Source: CAZLMW01 sp964560875 (GTDB lineage Bacteria > Myxococcota_A > UBA9042). From it: a stretch of DNA of 64,000 nucleotides. Of this stretch, positions 17,944 through 28,002 are shown one piece after another. Below the pieces are notes generated by a model. That model did not search any database. It worked only from the letters and a program-made list of their open reading frames with translations, and was not told the origin of the DNA. Within the stretch, counting starts at the first letter, position 1. Each line of letters begins with the position of its first letter. Where the stretch lies: assembly GCA_964560875.1 (NCBI GenBank), contig CAZLMW010000013.1, positions 1 to 64,000 on the forward strand, given 5' to 3'. Both the position numbers and the translations under genes were made by a program.

Positions 17944-18109
17944 GCTTAGTGATCGGGACTTCGCCCAAAAACTGTTCACTTCGCATGACTGAGTGGCCGT
18001 CGAACCGCTCCGATCGAGCGCGGCCTGGGCGGCGCGAATTCTCTTGATGATCTTGGCGGACCATGTGGTATAAGGCCGCGCCGCGATCGCAGGAAAAATC
18101 GGCGGCAAG

Positions 18110-21100
18110 ATGTTCAAAAAACACCGGTATCAGTCGCGCAACTCCGCGCCGACGTTGGCTTTTTCGTCAGCGCGGCGGGTGGCTTTGCGGCGTATTCCGA
18201 CATCGACCAGCCTGCCTCGGATCGCACGATCTGGGCTACGCATAGGCCTCCTCGTCGCCCTTGTTGCGTTCGTCACTGCTTGTGGCGCGCGTGCTGGCGG
18301 CGGCGGCGGCGGTTCCGTGTTCGTGCCAACCACCTACGACACGGTCGACGGGTCGAGCTCCGGCGGTGTGAGCGACGGCGGCACGTCCAGCGGTGGCGCA
18401 TCTTCGGGTGGCGACGCTGCGTCTTCGGGCGCTTCGTCCGGCGGGACGTCCTCCGGTGGCGATGCATCGAGCTCCAGCGGCGGACCGGACGCCGATTGTC
18501 CTTCCTGCTGCAAGACTGCGGCTGACTGCGACGACAAGGACACCTGCACCAACGATTCGTGCAACGTGGCGACCGGCAAATGTGTCAACGCCAAGATGAG
18601 CGGCTGCGGCGAGCTGTCTGCGCCATGTTCCAAGGCGGCACCGTGCAACAAAGGCGTCTGCCACCCCGTCGCCAACGCGTGCGTCGCGTGCGTGAGCAGT
18701 AAGGACTGTGGTGCTGGCAAGCTCTGCCAGGGCAACAAGTGCGCCACTGCGAAGGGCTGCAAGTCCGACGTGGACTGCAAGTCGTTGGGCAAGGTCTGCA
18801 ACAAGTCCGAGGGCGTTTGCGTCGACTGCGGAGCGGACGCCGATTGTCCCGAGCAGTCTGCGTGCCTGGACCACAAATGCACGCCTGCGCCGCCTTGCAC
18901 GTCATCCAAGCAGTGCCAAAAAGTCTGCAACACCAAGCTTGGCAAGTGCGTTGAATGCGCGGGCGGCGAGGACTGCGCTGCCGGCCAGTACTGCACCACC
19001 TGGGGCAAGTGCGCGCCGGGCATCTGCAAGAAAGACGCGTGCGCGGGCAAGGCGCTGTTCAAGTGCCGCGCGGACGGTTCCGGCTACGAGCCGCGGCCCA
19101 ATTGCAACGACGACAATGTCTGCACCGATGACGGCTGTGACAACGACCAGGGCTGCACCACTGCGGCCAACGCGGCGTCCTGCAACGACGGCGACACCTG
19201 CACCAGCAACGACAAGTGCAGCGCCAAGAAGTGCGTCGGTGGCAAGACCAAGTGCGACGACAACAACCCGTGCACCGACGACAAGTGCGAGGCCTCCACC
19301 GGCTGCTACCACACGGCTAACAACGCGCCGTGCAACGACGACAACAAGTGCACGACCGGCGACGCGTGTTCGGGCGGCGCCTGCAGCGGCAAGAGCAAGA
19401 CGTCGGCGGACTGCACCGACAACAACGACTGCACCGACGACTACTGCGACCCCAAGAAAGGCTGCGCGCACAAGTTCAACGAAAAGCCCTGCGATGACGG
19501 CAGCAAATGCACCGACAGCGATAAATGCCTCAGCGGCAAGTGCACCGGCCAATCGACCAAGTGCGATGACGGCGACAAGTGCACGACCGATGGCTGCGAC
19601 GCGTCCGGCGGCTGCACCCACACGCCCAACACGGCGTCATGCGACGACGGCAACTTCTGCACGGTCGACGATGCCTGCAACCAGGGCAAATGTGCGGGCG
19701 GCAAGGCCAGAGACTGCAACGACGACAAGAAGTGCACCAAGGACATCTGCAACGAGGAGTCCAACAAGTGCGTCTACACCCACGCGTCCAACTGGACCTA
19801 CTGCAACGACGGCAACGCGTGCACCTACAGCGATCGATGCAGCAGCGGCGTGTGCAAGGGTAAGCCCACCACCTGCGACGACAAGAAGCCGTGCACGACC
19901 GATAGCTGCGACACCAAGACGGGCTGCAAACACCTGCCCAACGACAAGGCGACGTGCACCGACAACAACAAGTGCACCCTCAAGGACTACTGCAAGAGCG
20001 GCTGGTGCAAGGCCGGGCCCGACAAGCTCAAGTGCGACGACAACAACTCGTGCACGGCGGACTCCTGCAACTCCTACAAGGGCTGCGTCTACACCGACAA
20101 CAGCGCGTCCAAGTGCAACGACCTCGATCCCTGCACCACCGATAAATGCGACGCGAAGACCGGCAAGTGCAGCCACGAAAAGATCACCGGCTGCTGCAAG
20201 GCGCACAACCAGTGCGACGACAAGGACGCCACAACGACCGACAAGTGCGCGGGCAACAAGTGCTGGTTCTACAGCGAGGGCTGCAAATCGGCCGCGGACT
20301 GCGACGACGGCGATGGCTGCACCGAAGACCTGTGCACGTCCGGCAAATGCGAGAACAAGGCCGTCGCGTCGTGCAGCAAGCTGGTCGAATACGGCTTTGA
20401 AAAGGACCTCGAGGGCTGGACCGCCGACAAGGCAACGTCCAAGAAGGTGCAGTGGACCAAGAAGGACGCGACCGGGATGCCCAAAGGTAAGGGCGCCGCG
20501 GTCTTCGGACTGAACAGCGCCGAGACTTTCACCGGCCTGCAGTGCCCCAACTACGGCTACCTGACCAGCCCGGAAATCAAGCTCGCAAAGGGGCAAGCGT
20601 GGTCGTTGGACCTCGACCTCAAATTCGACTTCAGCTACGGCTACTCGTCGTACAACCGCCTCTACGTCTACATCGAGCCGGTCTCGACCAAGCAGAAGGT
20701 GTCGCTGGGCACGCTCTACATGTATTCGAGCGCCAAGAAGTGGCACAAGAAGAGCTACGATGTCACCGCCTGGGCCGGCACGCCTTTCGTGGTGAAGCTC
20801 TACGCGCGGATCGGCAACTCGTCGTGCTCGTCCAGCAGCTACAAGGCCAACGGCAAGGGCATCTACCTCGACCACCTCGCGTTCACGTCCACCGGCAAGA
20901 AGAAGACGTGTTCGACCGATGGCAACTGCTACGCCAGCGGCGGCTGCAATGTCGGTTTCTGCAAAGGCGGCTTCTGCGGCTATTCGACCACCTGCTGCAA
21001 ATCCAACAGCGACTGCGACGACGGCCGTGCGTGCACCACCGACACCTGCAAGTGGGGCAAATGCCGATTCACCGTGCCCGGCGGCGGCAAGTGCTGCTCA

Positions 21101-21901
21101 TCGAACAAGGACTGCGGCGACGGCGTGACCTGCACGCTCGATCTCTGCAAGAGCGGCAAGTGCGAAAACCACAAGCTCGCGCAGTGCTGCGAAAAGGACG
21201 CCGACTGCGACGATAAAGACGACAAGTGCACGATCGACAGCTGCAACAAGACGACCGGCAAGTGCGAATACAAGAAGACCTGCTGCGCCAGCGACAAAGA
21301 GTGCGACGACAAGGACGACAAGTGCACAACGGACAAGTGCGATGCGAACACGTCCAAGTGCACCTACACGCCCACCGGGGCGAGCGGCTGCTGCCTGCCT
21401 CAGCTCTGGCACAACAGCTTCGACGACAACAACGCCAAGGGCATGACGTTTTCCAACAAGTACGGAAACGCCAAGGGCTGGCAGATATGGAACCCGTCCG
21501 ACCACTTCAAGTCGGCCAAGGGCGCCCTCTACTACGGCGATCCGGTCAAGAAGAACTACGACTTCGGAACCAGCTACGGCAGCGCGCGCATCGTCGGCAT
21601 CAACCTGCCCAACAAGTCGGGCCTGTCGCTCAAGTTCTGGCTGTACATGGTCAAAGAGGCGTCGTCGAAGTACGACAAACTCTACGTGCAACTCAAGTCC
21701 GAAAAGGGCAACACCGTCACGCTCTGGTCAACGTCCACGAGCGACAAGAGCAAGACCTGGTACGACAAGAACATCAGCCTCGACAGCTACAAGGGCCAGA
21801 AGGTCGAGATCCTCTTCTACTTCACGACCATCGATCCAACCTCCAACAGCGGTCTGGGCGTCATCATCGATGACGTGCAAGTGCTCCAGAAGTGCTCTTG
21901 A
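18110..21901 (+). CDS. Large Cys-rich lipoprotein with two jelly-roll-like domains
   Basis: 1263 residues. The N-terminus is long and basic, then LLVALVAFVTAC is a lipobox, then a Gly/Ser-rich linker with SSGG repeats. A run of Dictyostelium-type repeats (CDDxDxCTxDxCD...GxC) follows. Near residues 755-935 there is a Cys-poor beta-rich domain (GYLTSPEIKLAKGQAW...), then more Cys repeats, then a second such domain to the end (from about LWHNSFDD). Both resemble MAM/carbohydrate-binding jelly rolls, each ending in a YLDHLAF- or IIDDVQV-type strand. A GTG at 18179 would give a shorter signal region. Likely outer-surface binding protein; same family style as the protein at 1-5924. Confidence 0.85.
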   Translation: MFKKHRYQSRNSAPTLAFSSARRVALRRIPTSTSLPRIARSGLRIGLLVALVAFVTACGARAGGGGGGSVFVPTTYDTVDGSSSGGVSDGGTSSGGASSGGDAASSGASSGGTSSGGDASSSSGGPDADCPSCCKTAADCDDKDTCTNDSCNVATGKCVNAKMSGCGELSAPCSKAAPCNKGVCHPVANACVACVSSKDCGAGKLCQGNKCATAKGCKSDVDCKSLGKVCNKSEGVCVDCGADADCPEQSACLDHKCTPAPPCTSSKQCQKVCNTKLGKCVECAGGEDCAAGQYCTTWGKCAPGICKKDACAGKALFKCRADGSGYEPRPNCNDDNVCTDDGCDNDQGCTTAANAASCNDGDTCTSNDKCSAKKCVGGKTKCDDNNPCTDDKCEASTGCYHTANNAPCNDDNKCTTGDACSGGACSGKSKTSADCTDNNDCTDDYCDPKKGCAHKFNEKPCDDGSKCTDSDKCLSGKCTGQSTKCDDGDKCTTDGCDASGGCTHTPNTASCDDGNFCTVDDACNQGKCAGGKARDCNDDKKCTKDICNEESNKCVYTHASNWTYCNDGNACTYSDRCSSGVCKGKPTTCDDKKPCTTDSCDTKTGCKHLPNDKATCTDNNKCTLKDYCKSGWCKAGPDKLKCDDNNSCTADSCNSYKGCVYTDNSASKCNDLDPCTTDKCDAKTGKCSHEKITGCCKAHNQCDDKDATTTDKCAGNKCWFYSEGCKSAADCDDGDGCTEDLCTSGKCENKAVASCSKLVEYGFEKDLEGWTADKATSKKVQWTKKDATGMPKGKGAAVFGLNSAETFTGLQCPNYGYLTSPEIKLAKGQAWSLDLDLKFDFSYGYSSYNRLYVYIEPVSTKQKVSLGTLYMYSSAKKWHKKSYDVTAWAGTPFVVKLYARIGNSSCSSSSYKANGKGIYLDHLAFTSTGKKKTCSTDGNCYASGGCNVGFCKGGFCGYSTTCCKSNSDCDDGRACTTDTCKWGKCRFTVPGGGKCCSSNKDCGDGVTCTLDLCKSGKCENHKLAQCCEKDADCDDKDDKCTIDSCNKTTGKCEYKKTCCASDKECDDKDDKCTTDKCDANTSKCTYTPTGASGCCLPQLWHNSFDDNNAKGMTFSNKYGNAKGWQIWNPSDHFKSAKGALYYGDPVKKNYDFGTSYGSARIVGINLPNKSGLSLKFWLYMVKEASSKYDKLYVQLKSEKGNTVTLWSTSTSDKSKTWYDKNISLDSYKGQKVEILFYFTTIDPTSNSGLGVIIDDVQVLQKCS

Positions 21902-21944
21902 GACGCGTCTACGGCGGTGATGGCAACGATGATGGTGACAGGCG

Positions 21945-22370
21945 ATGAACGAGCACGGTGGCGGCGATCGACCTGGGCGCGATCTGTTGCGCGGCCGGCA
22001 GACGCGACTGCTGGCAACCCAGCTCGTCGTCGGCTTGTTACTGGTCCTTGTGGTGGCATCGGTCGCCGGATTCCTGCTCTGGAAGACGCTGCCCGAACCC
22101 GATGTCGCACCGCCCGCCGCGCTCCACGAATGCATGACGACGTGCGTGGCCTGGCACCTGGTGGGCTCGCTGTACCACCGCGGTTTCTGTTTGCCGTGCG
22201 AGAAACTCGACGTCTGCGCCGGGCAACCGAGGGAGAAACCCTCACCGCGATGCGTGGACGGGCTGCGAAGCTGCTACCACGCCGAAAAATGCATGGCCTC
22301 GGTCCGGGTGGCGTGCGACAAGAGGTGCACCGCTTTCGTGCAACAGGCAGGCCGCACCTTTGGGATGTGA
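21945..22370 (+). CDS. Small membrane-anchored Cys-containing protein
   Basis: 141 residues: a charged N-terminus of about 22 residues, one hydrophobic segment (about 23-46, LVVGLLLVLVVASVAGFLLW), then an extracytoplasmic part of about 90 residues with nine Cys (ECMTTC, FCLPC, CAG, CVDG, CYH, KCMA, CDKRC), which suggests disulfides. No family recognised. Only a weak ribosome-binding site (CAGG) is visible. It sits between two secreted proteins on the same strand, and may be expressed with them. Confidence 0.6.
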   Translation: MNEHGGGDRPGRDLLRGRQTRLLATQLVVGLLLVLVVASVAGFLLWKTLPEPDVAPPAALHECMTTCVAWHLVGSLYHRGFCLPCEKLDVCAGQPREKPSPRCVDGLRSCYHAEKCMASVRVACDKRCTAFVQQAGRTFGM

Positions 22371-22461
22371 GCCGCAAACACGTAGCGGCAACAAGACGAT
22401 GTAACGAACGCGCGATGATCGGGATGCAGGGCCCGGCAGGTGCGCGGAAGGAGACGCGACG

Positions 22462-24168
22462 ATGCGTTGGGTAACGAAAGATTGGTTGGTCGCCATCAGC
22501 GCGGCTTTTCTCATCGCCGGCTGTGTCGGTGGTTCAGGCGCGGGCGGCGGTTTCGTCGGCGGCCAGGGCGTCGGTCCCGCTGCTGACGGGGGCCCGACCG
22601 ACGGTGGCGCTTCGTCCGGTGGCGCGTCCTCGGGCGGTAACTCGTCCGGTGGCACTTCTTCGGGTGGCAACTCTTCTGGCGGCGCTTCTTCTGGCGGCAA
22701 CTCTTCTGGCGGTGCTTCTTCGGGCGGCAACTCTTCTGGCGGCGCTTCTTCCGGCGGTGCTTCTTCAGGCGGCAACTCTTCTGGCGGCGCTTCCTCCGGT
22801 GGCACGTCCTCGGGTGGCAACTCTTCTGGCGGTAACTCGTCTGGCGGCGCTTCTTCCGGTGGCTCCGGCTGTACGACCGGGGCGTGTTGCCTCGAGGGCT
22901 CGCTGAAGGGACCCGGCATGGCCTGCGGCGAGGTCCTCAAGTACGACTACAAGTGCGACGGCAACAAGATCTGGCGGCGCCAGGTGCGCGGCGTGTGCGA
23001 CGGCAAGTCGGCGACCACGTGCAATACCCAGGGCGATGCGCTGCACAAGTCGTCCTGGGCGCACTACAACACCTGCTCCTCGAGCCAAGCCTGCACGACG
23101 AGCGACGAGGGCGGCAAGCCCTACTGCAAGACCATCAAGACCGGCTGCCAGAGCGGCGTCTGCTGCAACACCGAGACCGGAAAGCCGCGGCCCAAGGGCA
23201 CCAAGTGCGGCACGAGCTACTACAAATCCGAACGCAAGTGCATCGGCAACAACGTCTACCGGCGCAAGGCCTACAAGGGTTGCGATGGCTACAGCACCGC
23301 CTCGTGCTCGTCGTCGTCTCTCAACTACTACTGGACCCAGTGGGACAAGTACCAAACCTGCTCGAGCTACCAGGTCTGCACGCCGTCGGAAGGCACGGCG
23401 TACTGCAAGACGAAGACCACCGGCAAGCCCGACTTGTACGCCTACTCGTTGACGGCAACCACGACCTACGTCAAGCCGGGCAGCTACATTTCCGTCAAAT
23501 ACACGCGCAAGAACTCGGGAACGGGCAACGCCTACTCGTTCTACGACGCGTGGTACCTGTCGACGAACACGACGATCTCGTCGAGCGACAAACTGCTCAC
23601 AACGAGCAAAGTCACGTCGATGTCGGCCGGCTCGACCTATGGCCCCTACAGCAAGTCGCTGTACATCCCGTCCGCGACCAAGTCGGGCATCTACTACATC
23701 GGCTACAAGGTCGACTACAAGAACGCCGTCAGCGAGATCAGCGAGTCCAACAACGTGCGCACCATGAAGATCACCGTCAGCAGCTCCGGCTCCAGCGGTG
23801 GCACCATCGACCTCGCGGCGTACTCGTTTTACAAGTCGTCGTCGTCGACCACCCTGTACCGCGGCAAGTACTACACGTTTACGTACCGACGGAAGAACTA
23901 CGGCAGCAAGACCGCGCCCGGCTGCTATGACGCCTTCTACCTGTCGACCAACAGCACGATTTCGAGCAGCGACAAGCTCCTCAAAAGCGTCTACATGAGC
24001 TCGCAATCGGCCGGTTCGACGTCCACGACCAAGAGCGTGTCGCTGTACATCCCGACCTCGGCCAAGACCGGCACGAACTACATCGGCTACTACGTGGACT
24101 ACAAGAACACCGTGCCCGAGTCGTCTTCGACCAACAACATCAAGAAATTCAGCGTCTACATCAAGTAG
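22462..24168 (+). CDS. Lipoprotein with Ser/Gly linker and two CARDB-like domains
   Basis: 568 residues. FLIAGC lipobox at residue 20-21, then residues about 45-135 are near-perfect SSGGNSSGGA repeats. Next comes a Cys-rich part with two related modules, each with a CxxGACCxE/GVCCNTETG type start. Residues about 325-440 and 450-568 are tandem CARDB-type Ig-like domains (PDLYAYSL... SESNNVRTMKI and IDLAAYSF... STNNIKKFSV), the second ending the protein. CARDB domains are usual in adhesins. GGAGA is seen upstream of the ATG. The gene converges with the HEAT-repeat gene. Confidence 0.85.
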   Translation: MRWVTKDWLVAISAAFLIAGCVGGSGAGGGFVGGQGVGPAADGGPTDGGASSGGASSGGNSSGGTSSGGNSSGGASSGGNSSGGASSGGNSSGGASSGGASSGGNSSGGASSGGTSSGGNSSGGNSSGGASSGGSGCTTGACCLEGSLKGPGMACGEVLKYDYKCDGNKIWRRQVRGVCDGKSATTCNTQGDALHKSSWAHYNTCSSSQACTTSDEGGKPYCKTIKTGCQSGVCCNTETGKPRPKGTKCGTSYYKSERKCIGNNVYRRKAYKGCDGYSTASCSSSSLNYYWTQWDKYQTCSSYQVCTPSEGTAYCKTKTTGKPDLYAYSLTATTTYVKPGSYISVKYTRKNSGTGNAYSFYDAWYLSTNTTISSSDKLLTTSKVTSMSAGSTYGPYSKSLYIPSATKSGIYYIGYKVDYKNAVSEISESNNVRTMKITVSSSGSSGGTIDLAAYSFYKSSSSTTLYRGKYYTFTYRRKNYGSKTAPGCYDAFYLSTNSTISSSDKLLKSVYMSSQSAGSTSTTKSVSLYIPTSAKTGTNYIGYYVDYKNTVPESSSTNNIKKFSVYIK

Positions 24169-24221
24169 CGCGAATACGGCGCCGAACGGGGCGCGATGCC
24201 ACGCTGCGAGACACCTGGTCG

Positions 24222-26156
24222 CTATTTTGCGGAGAGCTGAGCGGCGCTGAGATACGTGCCGATGAGCGCCTTGGTTGCCGGATCCCAGCCACGCCGGAAC
24301 GCCTTTTTGAGCAGCGCCTGGGCCTTCGGATCGCTCTTGTGCGCGCCGAGCAAGCGGATCAGGGCGCGCCGCGCCATCGCATCATAGATCCGATCCAGTC
24401 CCTTGCCCGCCGCGTCGATGATTGCGCTCGACGGGGACGTGTGGTGGATCGTGGCGGCCTCGGTCGCAGCCATGGCCAGTTGGCGCAGGACAACCGGTGA
24501 TTTTTCACGCAGCAGCCATGCCGCGACCGCCTTTTCCGTCTCGGCCGGTTTCATCAAGCGGACCGTGTTGGCAGCCCGGGCACGAACTTCATCGACCTTG
24601 TGCGCGTTCAGCTTCATCGCCGCCTCGAGCAACCGTTCATCGCCGCTGTTGGCGACGGCCGACAAGCTCTCCGCGAGGCGCTGCGGATCGTCGCCGCTGA
24701 GGCCCTTGCGCAGCTCATCGTGCACGCGCTTGACGACAGCCTCGTTCTTGCCGCGCTGCCCCTTGGCCAGCATGCCCATCGCGAGCGCTGCCGAGTGACC
24801 GGCGTCATCGTTTTCCGAGCGCCACCCGTCATCCCGTCGAGCCGCATGGAGCAGCGCATCAACCACCTCGTCATCGGGCCGGGGCAAGGCCGCAAGCGCG
24901 AGAGCAGCGCGGGCTCGGTCACCTTCGGTCGCATCCCTGTTGGCGAGCACATCAACCAGCGCTTTGCGCGCCCCGGAGCCACCGAAACGACCCATCGAAT
25001 GGAACACCGCGGCGCGATGACGATCGGTCACGTCGGGATGGTTGAGCGCCGCGAGCAAGTTGGCAGCGCCCGTGGGATTGGCCGCGAGCCACGCCCGCAC
25101 GAACCGCCTTGCCCCGATGCCGGTGTCGTTACCGGAAACAAACAAGCGCCGAAACTCCGCCAGCGCGACATCCGCGGCCATGCCCCCAAGACCCGGCCAC
25201 TGCTTCTTGCGAGCGGGCTGAGACGGAGTAGCCACCGCGGCTTCCAACGTCCACGAGTACCCATCAAGATCGCCGGCTTGAACCGGCTTGGCAGGCCCGT
25301 CTGCGCGCTTGACATGAAGCTGAGACGCAAGCGTGGCGACCGTTGTGGTGGCTTGTTTGAGCGTGAACGAGGAGCGCCCATCCGCCCGCGAAAACCACGG
25401 CTGGTCGTCGAAGGTGAACGTTGTCCTCGCGTCGATGCCGTCAGCCCTCATCCCCGCCGCGCCACGCACATCATCGCAAGCCAGGATGCGCCGCGTGACG
25501 ACGATTGCCGAGGCATCCTCTGTGTTGTTGGTCGAAGCGGTATCGCGGACGGTGCAGGCGCCAATAGCGACCTGTTCGATGACGTCGGGAGCGGGCTGGC
25601 CGGGAGTCGGCAAGCGGAAGGAGAGCGACAGCAATGCGGCCTGTTGCACGCGCGCGGCGGGTTTGGCGGTATCGGGATTTGTACCGACACCTCGCACCTG
25701 GCAGTTGCTCCCGAGGCGCACCAGCGCAGGGTTGCTGAGCGCCGTTTCACCGACAGTTCGGGCGCCTTGGGAGACGGCTTTGACATCGGACCACGCGACC
25801 GCCACGAGAGCCTGGTCCTTCGTCACATCGACCGCCTGCAAGTCGAGGCGCCAGGTCAGCGTCGTTGGGACCTCGCGCGGGTTGGATACGTTGCGTTGAG
25901 CAGCGCCGCCGACACCACCGGCTCGAGCGAGCGCGCCGAGATCGATGGCCATCTTTGTGTCTGAGCGCACATCGTAGGCCCAATTATGGCCTTTTTTCAG
26001 CCGACACGCGCCCGCGGGCGACGGCTTGGGCGAATTCTGCTCGTCGGAATCGCCGGTCGCGTCGTCGCCACTGCTGGAATGCAGCCAAAACCCTGCGACG
26101 AATCCCAATAGAACCAGCGCGCCAACGAGGGTCGCGCGCACGCCGGGGTTTTGCAT
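24222..26156 (-). CDS. Membrane-anchored HEAT-repeat protein
   Basis: 644 residues. An N-terminal hydrophobic segment (about 8-25) without lipobox is followed by an acidic Ser/Asp linker. Residues about 50-310 are beta-rich and begin CRLKKGHNWAYDVRSD; this region reminds me of the vitellogenin/LPD_N-like barrel found in some deltaproteobacterial proteins, but that is unconfirmed. Residues about 330-640 are alpha-helical HEAT-type repeats (ARKALVDVLANRDATEGDRARAALALAALP and similar). It starts 45 bases after the ThDP enzyme, so probably the last gene of that operon. The role is unknown; possibly lipid or protein binding in the periplasm. Confidence 0.75.
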   Translation of the reverse strand: MQNPGVRATLVGALVLLGFVAGFWLHSSSGDDATGDSDEQNSPKPSPAGACRLKKGHNWAYDVRSDTKMAIDLGALARAGGVGGAAQRNVSNPREVPTTLTWRLDLQAVDVTKDQALVAVAWSDVKAVSQGARTVGETALSNPALVRLGSNCQVRGVGTNPDTAKPAARVQQAALLSLSFRLPTPGQPAPDVIEQVAIGACTVRDTASTNNTEDASAIVVTRRILACDDVRGAAGMRADGIDARTTFTFDDQPWFSRADGRSSFTLKQATTTVATLASQLHVKRADGPAKPVQAGDLDGYSWTLEAAVATPSQPARKKQWPGLGGMAADVALAEFRRLFVSGNDTGIGARRFVRAWLAANPTGAANLLAALNHPDVTDRHRAAVFHSMGRFGGSGARKALVDVLANRDATEGDRARAALALAALPRPDDEVVDALLHAARRDDGWRSENDDAGHSAALAMGMLAKGQRGKNEAVVKRVHDELRKGLSGDDPQRLAESLSAVANSGDERLLEAAMKLNAHKVDEVRARAANTVRLMKPAETEKAVAAWLLREKSPVVLRQLAMAATEAATIHHTSPSSAIIDAAGKGLDRIYDAMARRALIRLLGAHKSDPKAQALLKKAFRRGWDPATKALIGTYLSAAQLSAK

Positions 26157-26201
26157 GGGTCGGATGTTGACGAAGCGGTCTGCGAGCTCGGGCTGGCCGG
26201 G

Positions 26202-27947
26202 CTACATCGAGATGCTGCCTTTGCGGAAGTCGGTCTTGCCGATGTGGGCATTGACGATGACGGGCACGCCGGTCTTGGCGATCTCCTTGGCCTTCTTCAG
26301 CACGCGCTTGATGTCGGACGTCTTCTTGATCGACAGGCCTTTGCCGCCAAAAGCCGGGGCGACCTTCTCGTAGTCACTGCGCGCGAGCACGGTGCCGACG
26401 TCGTCCTTGAGGATGACCACCTGGTCGCGGGCGATCTGGGTCCAGCCGGCGTCGTTGCCGATGACCGCGATGACCGGCAGGCCGTGGCGGGCAAAAGTGT
26501 CGATCTCGATCATCGAAAAGCCCGCTGCTCCATCGCCGTAGATGAGCCACACCTCGGCGTCGGGACGGGCAAGCTGCGCCGCCATCGCGAAGCCACCGCC
26601 CACTCCAAGCGTGCCGAAGACGCCGGGATCCAGCCACGAGAGCGGCTTGCGTGGGCGCATGATGTACGACGCGGTCGCCACGAAATCGCCTCCGTCGGCC
26701 ACGATGACGCTGTCTTCGGCCATCAGCTCTTCGATCGCTTGGCAGACCTTGAGCGGGTTGACGGGCGGCGCGTCTTCGTCGGCGATCGCGGCGATTTCGG
26801 CGTTTCGGGCGTCATCGTTGGCGCGCAATTCGTCGATCCAGCCCTGCCAACGAGAGCCCTGGCCGCCGGCGACTTCGGCCAGTTTGACGATGAAGCGGCC
26901 CGGATCGGCCGGGATCGGCAGGTTTGGCACCCGGTTCTTGAACAGCGTCTTGGGGTCGAGGTTGACGCTGATGACTTTGGCCTTGCCCGAGATGACCCGG
27001 CCGTAGCCAAGGCGGAAGTCGCACGGCACGCCGGCGAGGATGACGAGGTCGGCGCCCTTGAGCGCTTTCTTGCGCTTGTGCCGCATCTGCAAGTCGGGCT
27101 CGTGACCGAGCAACCCGCGCGCGGAGCCGGCGAGCCACACGGGCATCCCGACCTTCTCGATGGCTTCGGCGACGTGCCACGCGTTTTGCGCGCGAACGAG
27201 CGTTTGGCTGCCGACCAGCATCACGGGCTTTTTCGCCTTACGGATCATCGCGGCGGCTTGCTGCATGAGCGGCGCCAGCGGTTCCCGCCCGGCCACGCGG
27301 ATCGGGCCTTGCGGTTGATGGTCGTAGGCGCCCTCGAAGAGCTTGTCGAGGTGTCGCCCGAGGTACCAACGAAGCGCCTTGTCGAAGGCGGTCTTGGCCG
27401 GACCCTTGCCGGCGATTTCGGCCGACCACCCGCGCACCAACTCCTCGTCGTACAGCAGGTCGATGGGGCACTCGACAAAGACGGGACCGGGGACGCCTTC
27501 CTGTGCCTTGCGGAACGCGGTTTCGACCGCTGGGCCGAGCTCCGAGACGCGCTTGCACGACTGGTGCCATTTGACGTGGGCCTTGATGACCGACGTCTGG
27601 TCGATGTCCTGCAGCGATCCCCGGCCCTGCAACATCGTCGCAGCCGCACCACCGAGCAGGACGACCGGCGATTGTGCCATCTGTGCGTTCTTGAGCGCCG
27701 TCAGCGTGTTCGTAACGCCCGGACCTGCGGTGACGGCGGCGACACCGGGTACACCGGTCATGCGGGCGATGGCGTCGGCGGCGAAGACGGCGTTGGCTTC
27801 ATCGCGGACATCAACGACGCGGATGCCACGCGCCTTGGCTCCGACGAGGATCGGCGAGATGTGCCCGCCGCAGAGCGTGAAGAGAAAACGCACGCCCTGG
27901 CGCTGGAGGACTTCGGCAATCTGGTCGCCGCCGCAAAGCTTGCTCAT
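26202..27947 (-). CDS. ThDP-dependent lyase, acetolactate-synthase-like (2-hydroxyacyl-CoA lyase type)
   Basis: 581 residues with the three-domain layout of the pyruvate-oxidase/AHAS family. The cofactor-activating Glu is in VRDEANAVFAADA, and the ThDP motif begins GDGAAGFSMIEID and ends with IGNDAGW. The C-terminus KTDFRKGSISM resembles eukaryotic ILVBL/HACL2, which cleaves 2-hydroxyacyl-CoA. No regulatory subunit gene (ilvN) is adjacent, which argues against valine synthesis. It lies 55 bases after a hotdog thioesterase on the same strand; a role in acyl-CoA metabolism is therefore a reasonable inference. Confidence 0.85.
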   Translation of the reverse strand: MSKLCGGDQIAEVLQRQGVRFLFTLCGGHISPILVGAKARGIRVVDVRDEANAVFAADAIARMTGVPGVAAVTAGPGVTNTLTALKNAQMAQSPVVLLGGAAATMLQGRGSLQDIDQTSVIKAHVKWHQSCKRVSELGPAVETAFRKAQEGVPGPVFVECPIDLLYDEELVRGWSAEIAGKGPAKTAFDKALRWYLGRHLDKLFEGAYDHQPQGPIRVAGREPLAPLMQQAAAMIRKAKKPVMLVGSQTLVRAQNAWHVAEAIEKVGMPVWLAGSARGLLGHEPDLQMRHKRKKALKGADLVILAGVPCDFRLGYGRVISGKAKVISVNLDPKTLFKNRVPNLPIPADPGRFIVKLAEVAGGQGSRWQGWIDELRANDDARNAEIAAIADEDAPPVNPLKVCQAIEELMAEDSVIVADGGDFVATASYIMRPRKPLSWLDPGVFGTLGVGGGFAMAAQLARPDAEVWLIYGDGAAGFSMIEIDTFARHGLPVIAVIGNDAGWTQIARDQVVILKDDVGTVLARSDYEKVAPAFGGKGLSIKKTSDIKRVLKKAKEIAKTGVPVIVNAHIGKTDFRKGSISM

Positions 27948-28002
27948 TCTGGGTTCCGGTCGGTGAGGTGGGTCGGAGATTGCGAGGGGTCCGGTCGCGG
28001 GC

